Shown: positions 17,122 through 26,322 of the stretch, in pieces
How the letters are laid out: every line of letters begins with the position of its first letter
How positions within the stretch are numbered: position 1 is the stretch's first letter
Assembly (NCBI GenBank): GCA_036378675.1
Contig: DASUWA010000007.1
Coordinates: 1 to 64,000, forward strand
Length of the DNA: 64,000 nt
DNA from: Acidimicrobiales bacterium
GTDB taxonomy: Bacteria; Actinomycetota; Acidimicrobiia; Acidimicrobiales; Palsa-688
Reading direction: 5' to 3'
Program-made: the position numbers and the translations under genes
The notes under the pieces: model-generated
Seen by the model: only the letters and a program-made list of their open reading frames with translations
Database searches by the model: none
Told to the model about the DNA's origin: nothing

Positions 17122-17951
17122 CAGCTGGGCCACGGGCACTGGGCGGTGGGGGTCGGGTTGTTGATGCCCTGCAACTCGAAGTCGAAGCAGAACGGAGTCT
17201 TGAACGTTCCGACTCCCGGCGCTGCTGGTAGCCCGAGCAGTTGATTGAACGTTTGAGCGACCGAAGGCGGGCAACTGTTCGACGCCTGGACGGGTGGAAC
17301 GGCGAAGGAATTGCTGACCGCCTCCGCCTGGCCCTGCATGGTTGGACCGGTGACAGGTGCCCCCGTCAGGATCCCGTCGTGCTTGGTTGTAAAGAGGGCG
17401 GTCAGGGTCAGGCCGCAGGTGATGGTGTTGCTGAGGGTGCTTACCGACTCAGTGGTCGCGCCGCTGATGGTGATGTTGAGACCGCCGTTCGGGGCTGGAG
17501 TCAGGTCGATGGTCGACTTGAGCTGCCCGAACGCCACGCTCGCTGGCAGGGCCTCGAGGCTGGCGACGTAGACGTTCGGGGTCGCGATGTTGAAATTGTT
17601 TGGCTCGATGGTTCCCGAGAGGTCGGGCAGCTGAATCAGCCCGCACAGCGACGCGTAGAGGTGGGGGATCTTGACGTTCGGCGGCAGGTCGATCTCGCCG
17701 CCGTTGATGATCGCCTTAAACGGGACTTCGTAGCGGACCTGGCCGCTGTACAGCTTGCCTTGGTACAGGAACGGCGTCGCGGGCGGCGGGTTCGGATAAC
17801 CGGGAGGTGGATATTGCGCGGCGGGGCAATTGGTTGGGAACGCCGGCGGAGCGGTCGCGTCTGCGAACGCCGGCACGTCGGAGACGACCCCGACGATCCC
17901 AGCCGTCGTTAATAGCGCCGCAGCGCCGAGCCTCGCCCGCGCAAGCCTCAC
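17121..17951 (-). CDS. Secreted protein, paralogue 1 of a tandem pair in the mce run
   Basis: A 276-residue exported protein from GTG 17951, with basic start RLARARLG, hydrophobic stretch and likely cleavage after SDVPAFA. Several cysteines (NCPAAQYP, ASLCGLIQLP, TITCGL, SNSCPP, FCFDFE) point to disulfides outside the cytoplasm. It shares blocks with the following gene, indicating tandem duplication. The GTGA overlap with the Mam-like gene couples translation, so it belongs to the mce transporter operon. Function unknown; an accessory role in lipid handling is inference. Confidence 0.74.
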   Translation of the reverse strand: MRLARARLGAAALLTTAGIVGVVSDVPAFADATAPPAFPTNCPAAQYPPPGYPNPPPATPFLYQGKLYSGQVRYEVPFKAIINGGEIDLPPNVKIPHLYASLCGLIQLPDLSGTIEPNNFNIATPNVYVASLEALPASVAFGQLKSTIDLTPAPNGGLNITISGATTESVSTLSNTITCGLTLTALFTTKHDGILTGAPVTGPTMQGQAEAVSNSFAVPPVQASNSCPPSVAQTFNQLLGLPAAPGVGTFKTPFCFDFELQGINNPTPTAQCPWPS

Positions 17952-18553
17952 TTGGGAACCTGGAGCTGGTCGATCAGCCACTGACCGTTCTGCCGGACCA
18001 TCGTGAGCTTGACCCTTAGCGGCTGGGTCACAGAATTCGGTTTTTGAACGGTATTGGTGACGGTTTGATCGACGAAGATAAGCGCGACGGCCGTCGAGCT
18101 GGATACGGATTCGAGCCCTACGTCGACTACTTGTCCGGTAGCGACGGCGTTGTACTGGCTCAGAAGTTTGGACAAGTCGGTGCTGGTTGTTTCGAAGTCG
18201 TGGCGGAACTTGGCGGTTGCGTGTTTCTCGACGTTCGCCCACGCGGAGTTCGGCCCGTTGAGGTTCTTGTAGTCATAACTGGACAGGTAGATCCCGTAGG
18301 TTCCGGCCGCCGTCTTGGCGCTGTTTCTCAACGAGTTCTGCGAGTCCTGGTCCCGCACGCGGAGCACAGTGAATATGAGCGCGCCGATGAGAATGAGGAT
18401 CAGCAGGATGTTGACGATTGCCGTGATCCCGAACCGCCCGATGACGCTCTGGCTGCTCGGGCCGGACTTTGCGTGCAGCGGCCCCGAGGGACGCTGCTCG
18501 CCGAATTGGTTCTCTGTCATGTCTGTGTCGGTCATGTTTGTCATTTCTGTCAT
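17948..18553 (-). CDS. Mce-associated membrane protein (Mam-like)
   Basis: A 201-residue protein from ATG 18553, with AGGGA five bases upstream. A short polar N-terminus is followed by one transmembrane helix (IVNILLILILIGALIFTVL) and a soluble extracytoplasmic domain ending in NGQWLIDQLQVPK. This layout, and a position straight after mceF, match the Mam proteins (Rv0177/Rv0199 type), whose domain resembles NTF2-like folds and stabilises Mce complexes. Two bases separate it from the mceF stop. The N-terminal repeats of MT(E/N/D) give alternative starts a few codons later. Confidence 0.82.
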   Translation of the reverse strand: MTEMTNMTDTDMTENQFGEQRPSGPLHAKSGPSSQSVIGRFGITAIVNILLILILIGALIFTVLRVRDQDSQNSLRNSAKTAAGTYGIYLSSYDYKNLNGPNSAWANVEKHATAKFRHDFETTSTDLSKLLSQYNAVATGQVVDVGLESVSSSTAVALIFVDQTVTNTVQKPNSVTQPLRVKLTMVRQNGQWLIDQLQVPK

Positions 18554-18555
18554 TA

Positions 18556-19638
18556 CTATCCCTGGGGTAGTGCCGGCGCCTTGTCGGCGCCTCTTTGGAG
18601 TAGGTCGGAGGCCTGGTGCCCGCAGTTCTGGGTCAGGTCGGCTTGGACGACCAGAGAGGTCGGTTCGACCATCGTCGCGCTGTACGGGCAAACGGGGTGG
18701 TCGTAGTTGAAGGTGAGCTCGAAGCGGATCTGTCCGTTGGTGGAAGTTGAAGCGATGTCTTGAGCGAACAAGGGAAGCACTTGGAACAGGGCCTGGAAGG
18801 CCGGTTCGCGCTCGAAGCTGATGTTGCTCAAGGTTCCGAGTTCCTGGAGTAGCTCGATGATCGGTTGTGCGTTTTGGGTGAGGAACTGATTTCCGGTGGT
18901 GCTGACGGTCGCGCCGTTCTGAAGCAGCTTGATCAGGTCGCCGTTGGATTGGGCCACCTGTTGCGAGAGCAGGTTGAGGTTGTGGGCGAAGCTCGCGAAG
19001 TTGTCGCTCGTCTGGTTGAACGTCGATAGGACCGTGTTGCCCGAATTGATGAGGTTAACCGTCCCGGGAGCCGCGGATTGCAGGGCCTGAAGGAGCGTGC
19101 TTCCGTCGACGATGATCGAGCGGAGGTCTTGCCCGGCTCCCTGGAGCCCTTCGGCGAGAGCCCGGCTGAGCGTGTTCAGATCTGAAGCGCTCAGGCTGCT
19201 GACCAGCGTGTTGACCGTATTGAGCACTTGGCCGATCGATACAGGGACGCTCGTTCGATCCTCGGGGATGGTGTAGCCCGCCTGGATGAACGGGGGGTCC
19301 ATCGCGGCGGGCACGAGATCGAGGTACTGCTCCGCGGCAGCGGTGAGTTCCTTGACGCTCGCCGTCACGTTCGCGGGGATCTTTACCCCGTGGCGGATCG
19401 CCATGTCCACCACGACGCGACTCGGCTCCAGGTGGAGGCCGGTGACCTTGCCGACCTGGACACCGCGGTATGCGACCCCTGCATCCTGGTAAATCCCACC
19501 CCCCGTCGTTAGAACCGCGTGGATGGTGTACGGCTGGTTGGTCAGCTTGATCCCAACCGCGTCGAAGAGGATGTAGTAGAGCCCCAGCAGGGTTACGACG
19601 ACCAGCGCGATGATGCGGGTGAGTATCGAACGGCTCAC
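18556..19638 (-). CDS. mceF: Mce-family substrate-binding protein, MceF position
   Basis: A 360-residue MlaD/Mce protein: N-terminal membrane anchor (ILTRIIALVVVTLLGLYYI), MCE domain at about 35-115 with AYRGVQVGKVTGLHLEP, and a long alpha-helical tail that would form the tube crossing the periplasm. It is sixth of six mce genes and overlaps mceE as GTGA. Mce proteins form a heterohexamer that moves lipids such as sterols or fatty acids to the YrbE permease. Confidence 0.92.
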   Translation of the reverse strand: MSRSILTRIIALVVVTLLGLYYILFDAVGIKLTNQPYTIHAVLTTGGGIYQDAGVAYRGVQVGKVTGLHLEPSRVVVDMAIRHGVKIPANVTASVKELTAAAEQYLDLVPAAMDPPFIQAGYTIPEDRTSVPVSIGQVLNTVNTLVSSLSASDLNTLSRALAEGLQGAGQDLRSIIVDGSTLLQALQSAAPGTVNLINSGNTVLSTFNQTSDNFASFAHNLNLLSQQVAQSNGDLIKLLQNGATVSTTGNQFLTQNAQPIIELLQELGTLSNISFEREPAFQALFQVLPLFAQDIASTSTNGQIRFELTFNYDHPVCPYSATMVEPTSLVVQADLTQNCGHQASDLLQRGADKAPALPQG

Positions 19639-20729
19639 GGGAGGCCGCCTTCGATGAGCGTGGCAATGGCGGAGCGGTCGTAAGACTGGTCACTCTCCGG
19701 CGGGTCGACAGTAACCTTCTGAAGGGCCGGAGCATTCGACGGTACAGGCGGCACCTCGATAGTCGACTGAATGGAGAGCTGGGCGTAGTCGCCGGGAGCG
19801 ATGTTCGGGGTGTTGGTCTCGAAGCTGTTCACCGCGTCGAGCGCCGGACCCAACTGCTGCTGAACCGACAGGAGCTGCCCGATCAAGGCCTGCAGTCCTT
19901 TGAGCGTCGCGACTGTGCCGGTAGCGCTCTGTTGGATGATGTTGTTGGCGGCCCCGCTGAGGGAGTCGAGCTGGGTCAAAAGGTTGGCCAGGTCGTGGTT
20001 CTCTTGACCTAGCACTGCCACTGCCGGGCCTAACGATGCAATGCCGTTGGTGATCGTGTTCCGTCCCTGGTTGAGCACCTGCGAGAGGCCGGATATCGCG
20101 GTCAGGGCGTTGTCGACCGCTGGAGTGTTGTGCGCGAACGAGGTCACGGTGGCATTCAGCGATTCCAACAATTGCCGAATCTGAGTCTGGTTGCCGTTGA
20201 ACGCCAGGTTGGTCTGGGTGACGATCGTTTGCAGCTGGTCTATCCCGCCTCCGTTGAGCAGGGCGCCGAGGGCGGCGAAGGCGTCCTCGACGCTCGGAGC
20301 GGTGCTCGTCTCGGACTCCGGTATCACCGCACCATCGGCGAGATACTGCGACGAGGGAGGTGCCGGTGCGGGGGGTTCCAGGAGAACGAAGTCCTCACCT
20401 AGCGGGGTGTCGAAGTGGATGGCTGCGCTCGTCCCCTGAGGAAGCTTGACGCTCGCCTTTATCCTCATGGTCACGACCGCCTGGAAGTCTTTCAGTCCGA
20501 TGGACGACACGTATCCGACCGAGAACGCCCCGAGCCTCACCTGGGCGTTGGCGGGAAGATTTACTACGTTGCCGAAAGATGCGGTCAGCTTGTACGTGGG
20601 GCCGGAGACTCCGCCGAGCTTGGGCAGCGACTGGAGGCTGAGTCCGCATGAGGACGCCAGCAGAGCGAGCGCGACCAGCGCGCCTGCCAGTCTGTGGTTT
20701 GCGGGGCCTAGTCGTAGCGCCTGTTTCAT
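19635..20729 (-). CDS. mceE: Mce-family lipoprotein, MceE position
   Basis: A 364-residue Mce protein with a lipobox (LASSC near residue 28), as is usual for the fifth mce gene (LprK type). The MCE domain at about 45-120 includes VRLGAFSVGYVSSIGL, followed by helical heptads through residue ~310. It starts at ATG 20729. A perfect 14-bp tandem duplication covers the mceD stop and mceE start, replacing what looks like an ancestral ATGA overlap by a 10-base gap. Confidence 0.92.
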   Translation of the reverse strand: MKQALRLGPANHRLAGALVALALLASSCGLSLQSLPKLGGVSGPTYKLTASFGNVVNLPANAQVRLGAFSVGYVSSIGLKDFQAVVTMRIKASVKLPQGTSAAIHFDTPLGEDFVLLEPPAPAPPSSQYLADGAVIPESETSTAPSVEDAFAALGALLNGGGIDQLQTIVTQTNLAFNGNQTQIRQLLESLNATVTSFAHNTPAVDNALTAISGLSQVLNQGRNTITNGIASLGPAVAVLGQENHDLANLLTQLDSLSGAANNIIQQSATGTVATLKGLQALIGQLLSVQQQLGPALDAVNSFETNTPNIAPGDYAQLSIQSTIEVPPVPSNAPALQKVTVDPPESDQSYDRSAIATLIEGGLP

Positions 20730-20752
20730 GACGTGAGCTTCATGACGTGAGC
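20725..20752. repeat. 14-bp tandem duplication at mceD/mceE junction
   Basis: TTCATGACGTGAGC occurs twice in perfect tandem (20725-20738 and 20739-20752). Each copy contains TCATGA, so on the coding strand the mceD stop codon is in one copy and the mceE start codon in the next. Because 14 is not a multiple of three, the first ATG is out of frame with mceE. Confidence 0.95.
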
Positions 20753-21912
20753 GCTGCCAGTGTGAGGTTCGGTCCGGGTGACGCGCCTGGCGGGGGAGTC
20801 AGGGCGTTGAGGGCATTGCCGATTCCGCAGAGCGTGTCGACGGGGGTCGCCACGGTCAGGGGGTTCGTCTGAGTGCCGGTCGCGAGGATCACGAGGAACC
20901 GGAGCGCCGAGTTGCCGCAGACCTGGTTGAACAGCTGCTGGGTCGAGGCAACCGCGTCGTACCGACCGCGCAGTGCGGGGCCACCCGAGGCTCCCTTGTC
21001 GATGGCGTTGTCCAGGTTCTGGAGGTCCAGTGGCGACAGGTCCAGGATTTTCTTGAGGGCGTCTTGCTGGCTCACCAGGCTGTTGGCGAACGTGCTCAGA
21101 TCGCTGATGCTCGACCCTAGATGCGAGCCGTCGGCCCGGATGAACGAGGTCAGATTGGCGAAGAGCTGTTGCAGCGACGACAGCACTGACGCCAGGTCCC
21201 CGCGATCGCTCGCGAGTATCTGGCTCACCGCGGCGAGATCGTTGGTGAATGACGCGTAAGTGCCGGAGTTGGTGGCGAGCGCCTTGCTCAGGTCCCCGAG
21301 ATTGTTGAGAAGGTCGGTCAACTGGCTCGAGTTCTGGGCAAAGCCGTGCAGGGCGCCGCTGACGTTCACGACCGCAGAGTTGAAGTCCGGACCCGCGTTC
21401 CCGAACTGAAGGGCGAGACGGTGGACCACATCGGTGAGCGCGCCGCTCTTGTTGGCCTCGTTGGGGCCGAGTTGATAGGCAAGGTTGTTCAACGCCGCGT
21501 ACACCGCGTCGACCGACTGGGGGATCGCGGTCCGGCCCAGAGGTATCACCGAACCGGCTGCCAGGACTGGGCCACCGGTGTAGGCGGGTGTCAGCTCGAC
21601 GAACCGGTCGGCCACAACTGTCGGCGCCATTATGACGGCGTTTGTGTCCGACGGGATCTTCAGATCCGACCTGACTTGCATGGTGACGACGACGTAGCCG
21701 GGTTCGGCCTTGACACCGGTGACCGATCCGACCGGAATCCCAAGTACGTCGACGTGGTTTCCGGCGTAGAGGCCTGGCGCTTCGGCGAACTCCGCCGAGA
21801 TCGGTTTGGTGGAACCGCCTCCGACGACTACGACGAACGCGAGGGCGGCGACGATGATTGTCGCCGCGGCTGCAGCGAGTAGCGGGGTTGCTCGCGCGAT
21901 CAGGCGGTTCAC
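20740..21912 (-). CDS. mceD: Mce-family protein, MceD position
   Basis: A 390-residue Mce protein from GTG 21912, which overlaps the mceC stop as GTGA. An N-terminal anchor (PLLAAAAATIIVAALAFVVV) is followed by the MCE domain (HVDVLGIPVGSVTGVKAEPG at about 55-75) and a long helical region. The C-terminus is Pro/Gly-rich. An in-frame extension upstream is possible but would run deep into mceC, so the overlapping GTG was chosen. Confidence 0.92.
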   Translation of the reverse strand: MNRLIARATPLLAAAAATIIVAALAFVVVVGGGSTKPISAEFAEAPGLYAGNHVDVLGIPVGSVTGVKAEPGYVVVTMQVRSDLKIPSDTNAVIMAPTVVADRFVELTPAYTGGPVLAAGSVIPLGRTAIPQSVDAVYAALNNLAYQLGPNEANKSGALTDVVHRLALQFGNAGPDFNSAVVNVSGALHGFAQNSSQLTDLLNNLGDLSKALATNSGTYASFTNDLAAVSQILASDRGDLASVLSSLQQLFANLTSFIRADGSHLGSSISDLSTFANSLVSQQDALKKILDLSPLDLQNLDNAIDKGASGGPALRGRYDAVASTQQLFNQVCGNSALRFLVILATGTQTNPLTVATPVDTLCGIGNALNALTPPPGASPGPNLTLAALTS

Positions 21913-22919
21913 GCTCGGCACCCTCTCTGCGGGTCGAGCGCCCCGACCTTCGCGCACTGGGCTACGAGGTTGTCGGGAATGACGAGCCCGGGGGCAACCA
22001 CGTCGGCGAACGGGCCAGAGCCGGTGACGTTGGCGCTGTAGCGCGAGAACGCGGCCAGCAGCGGGATCGCTCTGCCGAGATCGTTGCTGTCATGAGCGAG
22101 CGTCGCGGAGACCGACTGCAGGTTCGCCAGAAGTGGGTCGAGCACCGAACGGTCGTCAAGGATCAGGTGGTTGAGACGTTGGGTCAGCGCAGTCGTGGTC
22201 GATAGAAGGTTGTCGATCGCCGCTTTTCGCTGGTTTAGAACCTGAAGGACGATGTCACCCTCGCTGAGCAGGCTGACCAGCTGGTTGGTGTCGGAGTTCA
22301 GGGTGGACGTGAGCCGTCCCGTTTGAGCGATCAGGTCGGCGACTTCGGTCTGCTTGGCGGCAAACACGGCGGAGAGTTGTGCGACACCGTCGATCGCAAC
22401 CTTGGTCTCCGCAGGCGTGTTGGCGGCGAGGGTCTGGGTGATGACTTGCAGCGATTGGACCAGCTGCGGGATGTTCGTCTGCTGGGTCTGAGTCGTTAGT
22501 TGGTTGAGGTCGCCCACGAGGGTGCCCGCCACACTGGTTCGGTCGAGCGGGATGGGGGCGTTGAGGTGGCCGGGACCGTCAGGGGTCAGCTCGAGATACT
22601 CGACTCCGACCGGGTTGAGCACCTTCGCGTCGATCCGGGTTGTATCGCCGAGGCGCGGGCCCCCGCTGACGCTGAAGGTCACCCGGGCGACCGACCCGTG
22701 CAGTTGGAGGCCGGTGATCGCCCCGACTCGCACGCCTGCAACCGTGACGACATCTCCTTTTTCGAGACCGACAGCGTTGGCGAAATCGGCCTTGTAGGTC
22801 TTCTGGCTGCTGATCAGAGGGAGTTTGGAGAAGTTCAGCGCGAGATACGCCGCAATCACGAGCACGACCGTCGAGATGCCCGCGATCGCGTAAAGGTTGA
22901 GCTCCCTGAATTTCCTCAC
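21909..22919 (-). CDS. mceC: Mce-family protein, MceC position
   Basis: A 336-residue Mce protein with anchor (LYAIAGISTVVLVIAAYLAL), an MCE domain with VVTVAGVRVGAITGLQLHG, and a helical tail. The GTG start at 22919 is preceded by AGGAG seven bases upstream. Two cysteines lie near the C-terminus (VAQCAKVG and RGCRA). The gap to mceB is 13 bases. Confidence 0.92.
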   Translation of the reverse strand: MRKFRELNLYAIAGISTVVLVIAAYLALNFSKLPLISSQKTYKADFANAVGLEKGDVVTVAGVRVGAITGLQLHGSVARVTFSVSGGPRLGDTTRIDAKVLNPVGVEYLELTPDGPGHLNAPIPLDRTSVAGTLVGDLNQLTTQTQQTNIPQLVQSLQVITQTLAANTPAETKVAIDGVAQLSAVFAAKQTEVADLIAQTGRLTSTLNSDTNQLVSLLSEGDIVLQVLNQRKAAIDNLLSTTTALTQRLNHLILDDRSVLDPLLANLQSVSATLAHDSNDLGRAIPLLAAFSRYSANVTGSGPFADVVAPGLVIPDNLVAQCAKVGALDPQRGCRA

Positions 22920-22932
22920 GACCCGCTCCTGG

Positions 22933-23991
22933 TCATGAGCACACCCTCGTGTGCTGTGACTCGTCGCCGATGACGCCCACCGGAACGGGAAGCCCGGGGG
23001 ACTGCGGCACCGTAGGAGAAAGCTTGACGCTGATCGGGTTGCTGACGTTCAGGGTCAGGTCGCAGATGTAGACGCTTAGGTAGTTGCCAGAGCTGGACAC
23101 TTTGTCGAGGGCGTACAGAAGCCCGGGCAGGTTGTGGATGACCGCAGAGAGCTGCGTCTGGTTGCTGAGTAGCTCGCCGGTGACACCCTGCAGGCCGGAG
23201 AGGTCCTGATCGAGGGTGGGCTGGACGTTCTGAAGGAGGTTGTTGGTGTTGGTGACTAGTTGACTCAATCCGGTCACCGCGTCACCCACGGTTCCGCGCT
23301 CGTTGGCCAGACCCGTAACCAGTGAGTTCAGGCCGGTAATCAGGTCCGACAACTGGGTGTCGTGCGCGTTGACGCTCGTCAATAGGGGGGTGAGATTGTC
23401 GAGAATCTGGTCGATGACCTGTTGCCGAGATGCCAGGTTCTGAGTCAGGACCGTCGTTTCGTTCACCAGGTTGCCGACAGCCCCGGATTCGCCTTGGAGC
23501 ACCTGGATGATCGAGCCGGTCAGGTCGTTGACCTGCTTCGGGTCGAGAGCAGCGAGAAGGGGCTGGAAGCCAGAGAAGACAGTTGTCAGATCCAGCCCTG
23601 GCCTCGTCCTCGAGATAGGAATGGTCGCCCCGGGCCTGAGCCGGGCGCCTCCCGATGTGCCCGCGGAGATCTGGAGGTATCGCTGCCCCAGGAGGTTCTC
23701 GAATTGGATCGACGCTGTCGTGGTGCTGGTGAGGTGTTGGGAGCTCGACACCGAGAAATCGACCTTGGCCCGGTCGCCTACGAGGCTTACCCCGTTGACC
23801 TTGCCGACTTCCACCCCTGCGATACGTACCGTATCGCCGGATTCCAGACCCGTCGCGTTTGCAAAGATCGCGTGGTAGCCGGAGCCGCCTTTTACGTCGA
23901 GAAGGGTGGCGACGACGCTGATGGTGATGATCACCGCCACCACGACAAAGATGACGAGCTTGATGAGATCTGAGAGGTACCGCCGGTTCAC
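22933..23991 (-). CDS. mceB: Mce-family protein, MceB position
   Basis: A 352-residue Mce protein. The N-terminal anchor (LIKLVIFVVVAVIITISVVA) precedes the MCE domain (DTVRIAGVEVGKVNGVSLVG at about 55-74), a helical mid-region, and a C-terminal part with VYICDLTLNVSNP typical of the second mce gene. The start GTG 23991 overlaps mceA as GTGA. Confidence 0.92.
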   Translation of the reverse strand: MNRRYLSDLIKLVIFVVVAVIITISVVATLLDVKGGSGYHAIFANATGLESGDTVRIAGVEVGKVNGVSLVGDRAKVDFSVSSSQHLTSTTTASIQFENLLGQRYLQISAGTSGGARLRPGATIPISRTRPGLDLTTVFSGFQPLLAALDPKQVNDLTGSIIQVLQGESGAVGNLVNETTVLTQNLASRQQVIDQILDNLTPLLTSVNAHDTQLSDLITGLNSLVTGLANERGTVGDAVTGLSQLVTNTNNLLQNVQPTLDQDLSGLQGVTGELLSNQTQLSAVIHNLPGLLYALDKVSSSGNYLSVYICDLTLNVSNPISVKLSPTVPQSPGLPVPVGVIGDESQHTRVCS

Positions 23992-25442
23992 GACGTTCCC
24001 GAGATAGAGGCGAACAGGGGGTACAGAAGGAGCGCGGCCACGCCGGGAGAGGCGGGGGGCCTTCCGCCGTTGAGTGCGGAGGCGATGGATTCGATCGCGT
24101 TCAGCTCTTCTGCGTAGGGATAGCTGTCTGCCGCGGCTACAGAACCGCCGGCGGGAGAGGACGTCTGCCGCTGGGTGGAGTTGGTCGGGCCGGCCGCGAC
24201 ACTCGAACCTGAGCTCAGGCCGACGTCGCTCGCGGATACGCTCGACGGCTGACCGGGCGACGCCGCGGGACTTCCGCCGCGGCCGCAGTAAGGATTGGTC
24301 GCGCCCGGATACGCCGGACAGTTCGCCGACGTGTAGGTCTGGGGATTGAAGTCGGGACCCAGCGCGGCGGCGAGGGAGGATGGGTTGTTGTAGCCGAGTG
24401 CGGCGTTGATGCCGGAGCTGATGTCAGCGACGGGAAGGTTCGCAGTCACTGACAAGTACGGCCCGTGTGACTCCGCCGCTGCCCATGCCGCCGCCCACTG
24501 GCTCAGCCCCGACAAAGTCAAGGACAGCTCGTTCGGATTGGAGGTCACGTCGCCCAGTAGCGGCCCTGACTGGTTCATGAGGTTGATCAGGTCGGTTTGC
24601 TCGGTCGAGAACACGCGCGCCAGTTGACCGGTCGCGAGTTGACCGGTCGCGAGAAGCGTGTGAAGGTCCGCGGCTTGGTTCGTGATGGTGGCGCCGGTCG
24701 TCTCTGAGTTGGCGAGCAAACCGAGCAGGTCCGGTGTTGCAGCCGCGAGGTGGCTGCTGACCGGAACCAGTAGCCGCAAGTCCGCCTGGATCGTGTCCAA
24801 GTTGGGCTCGATCGTCTTGCCGGTGTACTGGGACGCGGCGTCGAGAGCCTTCCCGAGGCTCTCTCCTTCGCCGTTCAACGCCGTGGCAAACGCGGTGAGC
24901 GCGGTGTCGAGGTCGGCCGGATGGATGGCGTTGAGCAGGTCGTAGAGCTGAGTGACCGTTCCCTGGAGCGAAGTCGACGGCTCCCCGCCGTACGCCGGTA
25001 TCGAGTCGCCCGCCTCCAGGTGGCCAGCGCCGATCGTCGCGGGCGGAACCAGGTCGACGTACTGATTCCCGAAGATGGACAAAGGGGCGACCTGCGCCTG
25101 GACCCCCCTCGGGACGTTCACTATTCGGCTCGGGTAGAAGTCGAGATGCACCACGATCGTGCCGTTCGGTGCCTGCGCCTCGCTGGCTATCTTTCCGACC
25201 GTGACGTTCCTGTATTGCACCGGTGCTCCGACGCCGATCGCGTTGCTACCCGATGGAATCTGAGCGTCGATGGAAACCACGCTCGTGAAGTGGCCGGTGA
25301 AAGCCAGAATGATCGCGTACACGGCCGCGACCACGGCCACCGCGAGCAACAGACCCAACAGGGCACGCGCGGGCCGCGATTCCTGGATCGACTCCAGGCT
25401 CAGACGCCGTCTACGAGGGGTGGCGGAAACTTCGGCGCTCAC
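23988..25442 (-). CDS. mceA: Mce-family protein, MceA position
   Basis: A 484-residue Mce protein, first and longest of the six. The anchor (ALLGLLLAVAVVAAVYAIIL) is followed by an MCE domain with GAPVQYRNVTVGKIASEAQ and helical repeats. A LATGQ pentapeptide is repeated by an exact 15-bp DNA duplication at about residue 265. The C-terminal 100 residues are Ser/Pro/Gly-rich with an NCPAYPGATNPYCG cysteine pair, a low-complexity extension outside the core. It starts at GTG 25442, nine bases after the yrbE stop. Confidence 0.92.
   Translation of the reverse strand: MSAEVSATPRRRRLSLESIQESRPARALLGLLLAVAVVAAVYAIILAFTGHFTSVVSIDAQIPSGSNAIGVGAPVQYRNVTVGKIASEAQAPNGTIVVHLDFYPSRIVNVPRGVQAQVAPLSIFGNQYVDLVPPATIGAGHLEAGDSIPAYGGEPSTSLQGTVTQLYDLLNAIHPADLDTALTAFATALNGEGESLGKALDAASQYTGKTIEPNLDTIQADLRLLVPVSSHLAAATPDLLGLLANSETTGATITNQAADLHTLLATGQLATGQLARVFSTEQTDLINLMNQSGPLLGDVTSNPNELSLTLSGLSQWAAAWAAAESHGPYLSVTANLPVADISSGINAALGYNNPSSLAAALGPDFNPQTYTSANCPAYPGATNPYCGRGGSPAASPGQPSSVSASDVGLSSGSSVAAGPTNSTQRQTSSPAGGSVAAADSYPYAEELNAIESIASALNGGRPPASPGVAALLLYPLFASISGTS
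24622..24651 (-). repeat. Two 15-bp in-frame repeats in mceA
   Basis: AGTTGACCGGTCGCG is perfectly duplicated in tandem, encoding two copies of an LATGQ pentapeptide within the helical region of MceA. A five-residue step would shift the heptad phase of a coiled coil. Confidence 0.85.
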
Positions 25443-25451
25443 AGAAATGCC

Positions 25452-26312
25452 CTAACCCGTGATCTTTACCGGGCTCGACGTTCCCCAGAAGAGAACGGTC
25501 ATGAGCATGTCCGACACCGCGATCGACACGACGCTCGCGCGGATCGCCCGGCCCGCGGCCCTTCCGACTCCTTCCGGACCGCCTTTCGTGTTGAACCCGT
25601 AGTAGCAGTGGATCGCCGTGACGAGGACCGCGAACACGACCACTTTCAGAACGGAAAGGAGGACGTCCCGCCCGGTGAGGAACTCGTGAAAGTAGTGGAG
25701 GTAGGTGCCCGAGCCCTGTTGCGCGACGGCGATGACGGTCAGCTGAGTGGCCAGATAAGCCCCTGCCAGTGCCGCCAAGTACAGCGGTACAGCGACGGTC
25801 AGGGCGGCGAGCATTCGCGTGGTGACCAGATAGGCGAGCGAAGGGATGCTCATCACTTCGAGCGCGTCGATTTCTTCGGTGACTCGCATGGCCCCGAGCT
25901 CGGATGTGAACCTGCAGCCCATTTGCGCCGCCAATCCGAACGCGGTCAGGAGCGGAGTGAGCTCTCGGGTGTTCGCGAACGCCGACAGGTAGCCGGCAAG
26001 CGGACCGAGTCCGATGATTTGCAGTCCCTGATAGCCCTCCAGCGCGAGCTGCACACCCACCACCGCGGAGAGAAGAGCTGCGACGACGACCGTGCTCGCC
26101 ACGATCGCGAAGATCCGGCCGCCGAAGGTCACTTCACCAAGCAGACGGAAGTACTCCTTCCGGTAGCGGCGAAGTACCAGGGGGACGTCGACGACAGCCC
26201 GCAGGAAGAACACCAGCATCTCGCCGAACATGGCGAACTGGCCCACGACGGAGTTGGCGAGCTTCACACCTCGCGTGCGGGTTCCTCTGAGAGCGCTGGC
26301 GGGAGTGACCAT
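25452..26312 (-). CDS. yrbEB: YrbE/MlaE-family permease B
   Basis: A 286-residue MlaE permease with about five to six hydrophobic helices. The conserved cytoplasmic coupling region GLAAQMGCRFTSELGAMRVT is followed by EEIDALEVMSIPSLAYLVTTR, the MlaE-family motif that contacts the ATPase. With YrbE-A it forms the transmembrane core of the Mce importer. ATG 26312 lies 10 bases after the YrbE-A stop. Confidence 0.93.
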   Translation of the reverse strand: MVTPASALRGTRTRGVKLANSVVGQFAMFGEMLVFFLRAVVDVPLVLRRYRKEYFRLLGEVTFGGRIFAIVASTVVVAALLSAVVGVQLALEGYQGLQIIGLGPLAGYLSAFANTRELTPLLTAFGLAAQMGCRFTSELGAMRVTEEIDALEVMSIPSLAYLVTTRMLAALTVAVPLYLAALAGAYLATQLTVIAVAQQGSGTYLHYFHEFLTGRDVLLSVLKVVVFAVLVTAIHCYYGFNTKGGPEGVGRAAGRAIRASVVSIAVSDMLMTVLFWGTSSPVKITG

Positions 26313-26322
26313 CAGACCGCCA

